Positions 6,358-6,981 of a stretch of DNA of 6,981 nt are shown here, in pieces. The notes under the pieces are model-generated. The model was not told the DNA's origin. It was given only the letters and a program-made list of their open reading frames with translations, and made no database searches. Position numbers and translations under genes: made by a program. The DNA lies in assembly GCA_944326175.1 (NCBI GenBank), contig CALVCY010000137.1, positions 1 through 6,981 of the forward strand, given 5' to 3'. This DNA is from an uncultured Erysipelotrichaceae bacterium (GTDB lineage Bacteria > Bacillota_I > Bacilli_A > Erysipelotrichales > Erysipelotrichaceae). Each line of letters starts with the position of its first letter. Position 1 is the first letter of the stretch.

Positions 6358-6981
6358 TTATTTCCACAAATCATGCGGATACAGACCCGCTTTTTTGTAA
6401 CTGGCGATCTGTTCCATGACATACGGTTTATCTTCTTTATACGTCACCCCGAACCAACGCGCAGGTGTGCCCATCACCTCAACACTGGTTTGACTAGCGT
6501 TGATCAAATCGGCCACAGCTGTGGGAATGACATGTTCACATTTCAATGGATTTTCATGCAAATGATCCTTTAAAAATTGAACGAAGATCGGCTCGCATTG
6601 TTCAAAGATATGCGGTGTAAAGCCCCAAAAATTCATGGAGCAAAGCATGTCATCCGGCAATACTTCATGCTTGCCCTCTTCCGCAATGACGGCATGGTCG
6701 CCTTCTTTGACGATCTTTTGGATCTCCTTTAAAGCAGTTAATTTCCCGTTTTCCAACTGGCAGATCGCACGAGTGACGGACCCATGTTCGGTAATGGTAT
6801 TGACCAAGGGGTAACCGACCATACCATAGTGGTCATCACTGACCGTTTCATTCAAAAATTTGACCATGATCTCAAAGGATTCCCGACCATAAAAATCATC
6901 GGCATTGCATAACATGAACGGTTCGTTGACGTGGTTTTTACATGCTAATAATGCATGGGTGGTGCCCCAAGGTTTTTCACG
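6358..6981 (-). CDS. Sugar-phosphate nucleotidyltransferase family protein, 5' part outside window
   Basis: NTP-transferase fold protein of the kind that joins a nucleotide to a sugar phosphate; the substrate is not determinable here. The reading frame is open to the window edge, giving 207 residues, and continues upstream of the internal Met at 6915. The visible segment opens with REKPWGTTHALLACK and has PFMLCNADDFYG, in which the Asp of NADD is the usual metal/nucleotide-binding position. MVGYPLVNT, SMNFWGFTP and WFGVTYKEDKP follow, and it ends in YPHDLWK. This pattern matches a family of about 300 residues commonly annotated simply as nucleotidyltransferase. About 90-100 N-terminal residues, including the glycine-rich nucleotide-binding loop, should lie outside the window. 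A terminator follows, so it is probably a separate transcription unit from cdaA. A cell-surface polysaccharide role is plausible but not shown. Confidence 0.88.
   Translation of the reverse strand, partial: REKPWGTTHALLACKNHVNEPFMLCNADDFYGRESFEIMVKFLNETVSDDHYGMVGYPLVNTITEHGSVTRAICQLENGKLTALKEIQKIVKEGDHAVIAEEGKHEVLPDDMLCSMNFWGFTPHIFEQCEPIFVQFLKDHLHENPLKCEHVIPTAVADLINASQTSVEVMGTPARWFGVTYKEDKPYVMEQIASYKKAGLYPHDLWK

Noticed and set aside
1..6981. High density of GATC sites across the window
   Set aside because: Explained by codon use on the coding strand (ATC for Ile after G-ending codons, GAT before C); no clustering at a regulatory or origin-like site.

Overview
The window reads as a chromosomal segment of a low-to-mid GC Gram-positive bacterium (Bacillota). 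The cdaA-cdaR-glmM gene order is the established Bacillota arrangement for essential cyclic-di-AMP synthesis coupled to peptidoglycan precursor supply. All genes use the standard code: TGA ends glmM and the response regulator, and tryptophan is TGG. From protein flavour I lean to an Erysipelotrichales-type lineage, but the sequence alone does not prove this. No mobile element, CRISPR array, tRNA or rRNA is visible.

Every gene lies on the minus strand, so the order of transcription runs from high to low coordinates. First is the C-terminal two thirds of a sugar-phosphate nucleotidyltransferase (6981 down to 6358, cut by the window edge), closed by a hairpin terminator. A 157-base intergenic region then carries that terminator, an extended -10 promoter and a 10-bp palindrome. 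The operon cdaA (GTG start) - cdaR - glmM follows with 2-bp and 7-bp gaps, each start having a Shine-Dalgarno site inside or against the previous gene. It ends in a strong intrinsic terminator whose 5' arm is also the last codons of glmM. Directly behind the terminator is a -10 element for a two-component system: an OmpR-type response regulator and a membrane sensor histidine kinase, the latter running off the window with its last residues missing.

Functionally, CdaA makes c-di-AMP at the membrane, CdaR is its single-pass extracytoplasmic YbbR-domain regulator, and GlmM makes glucosamine-1-phosphate for UDP-GlcNAc and is a known inhibitor of CdaA in other Bacillota. The two-component system next door could respond to the envelope, but that is inference from position only.

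The most unusual part is CdaA itself. It is 470 residues, against about 270 for well-known CdaA proteins. The catalytic core is intact, and a roughly 210-residue hydrophilic tail follows, with a strongly basic patch, a degenerate two-copy repeat and a helix-like C-terminal end. CdaR also has an unusually long cytoplasmic N-terminus, about 50 residues before its membrane helix. Both partners are therefore enlarged on the cytoplasmic side.
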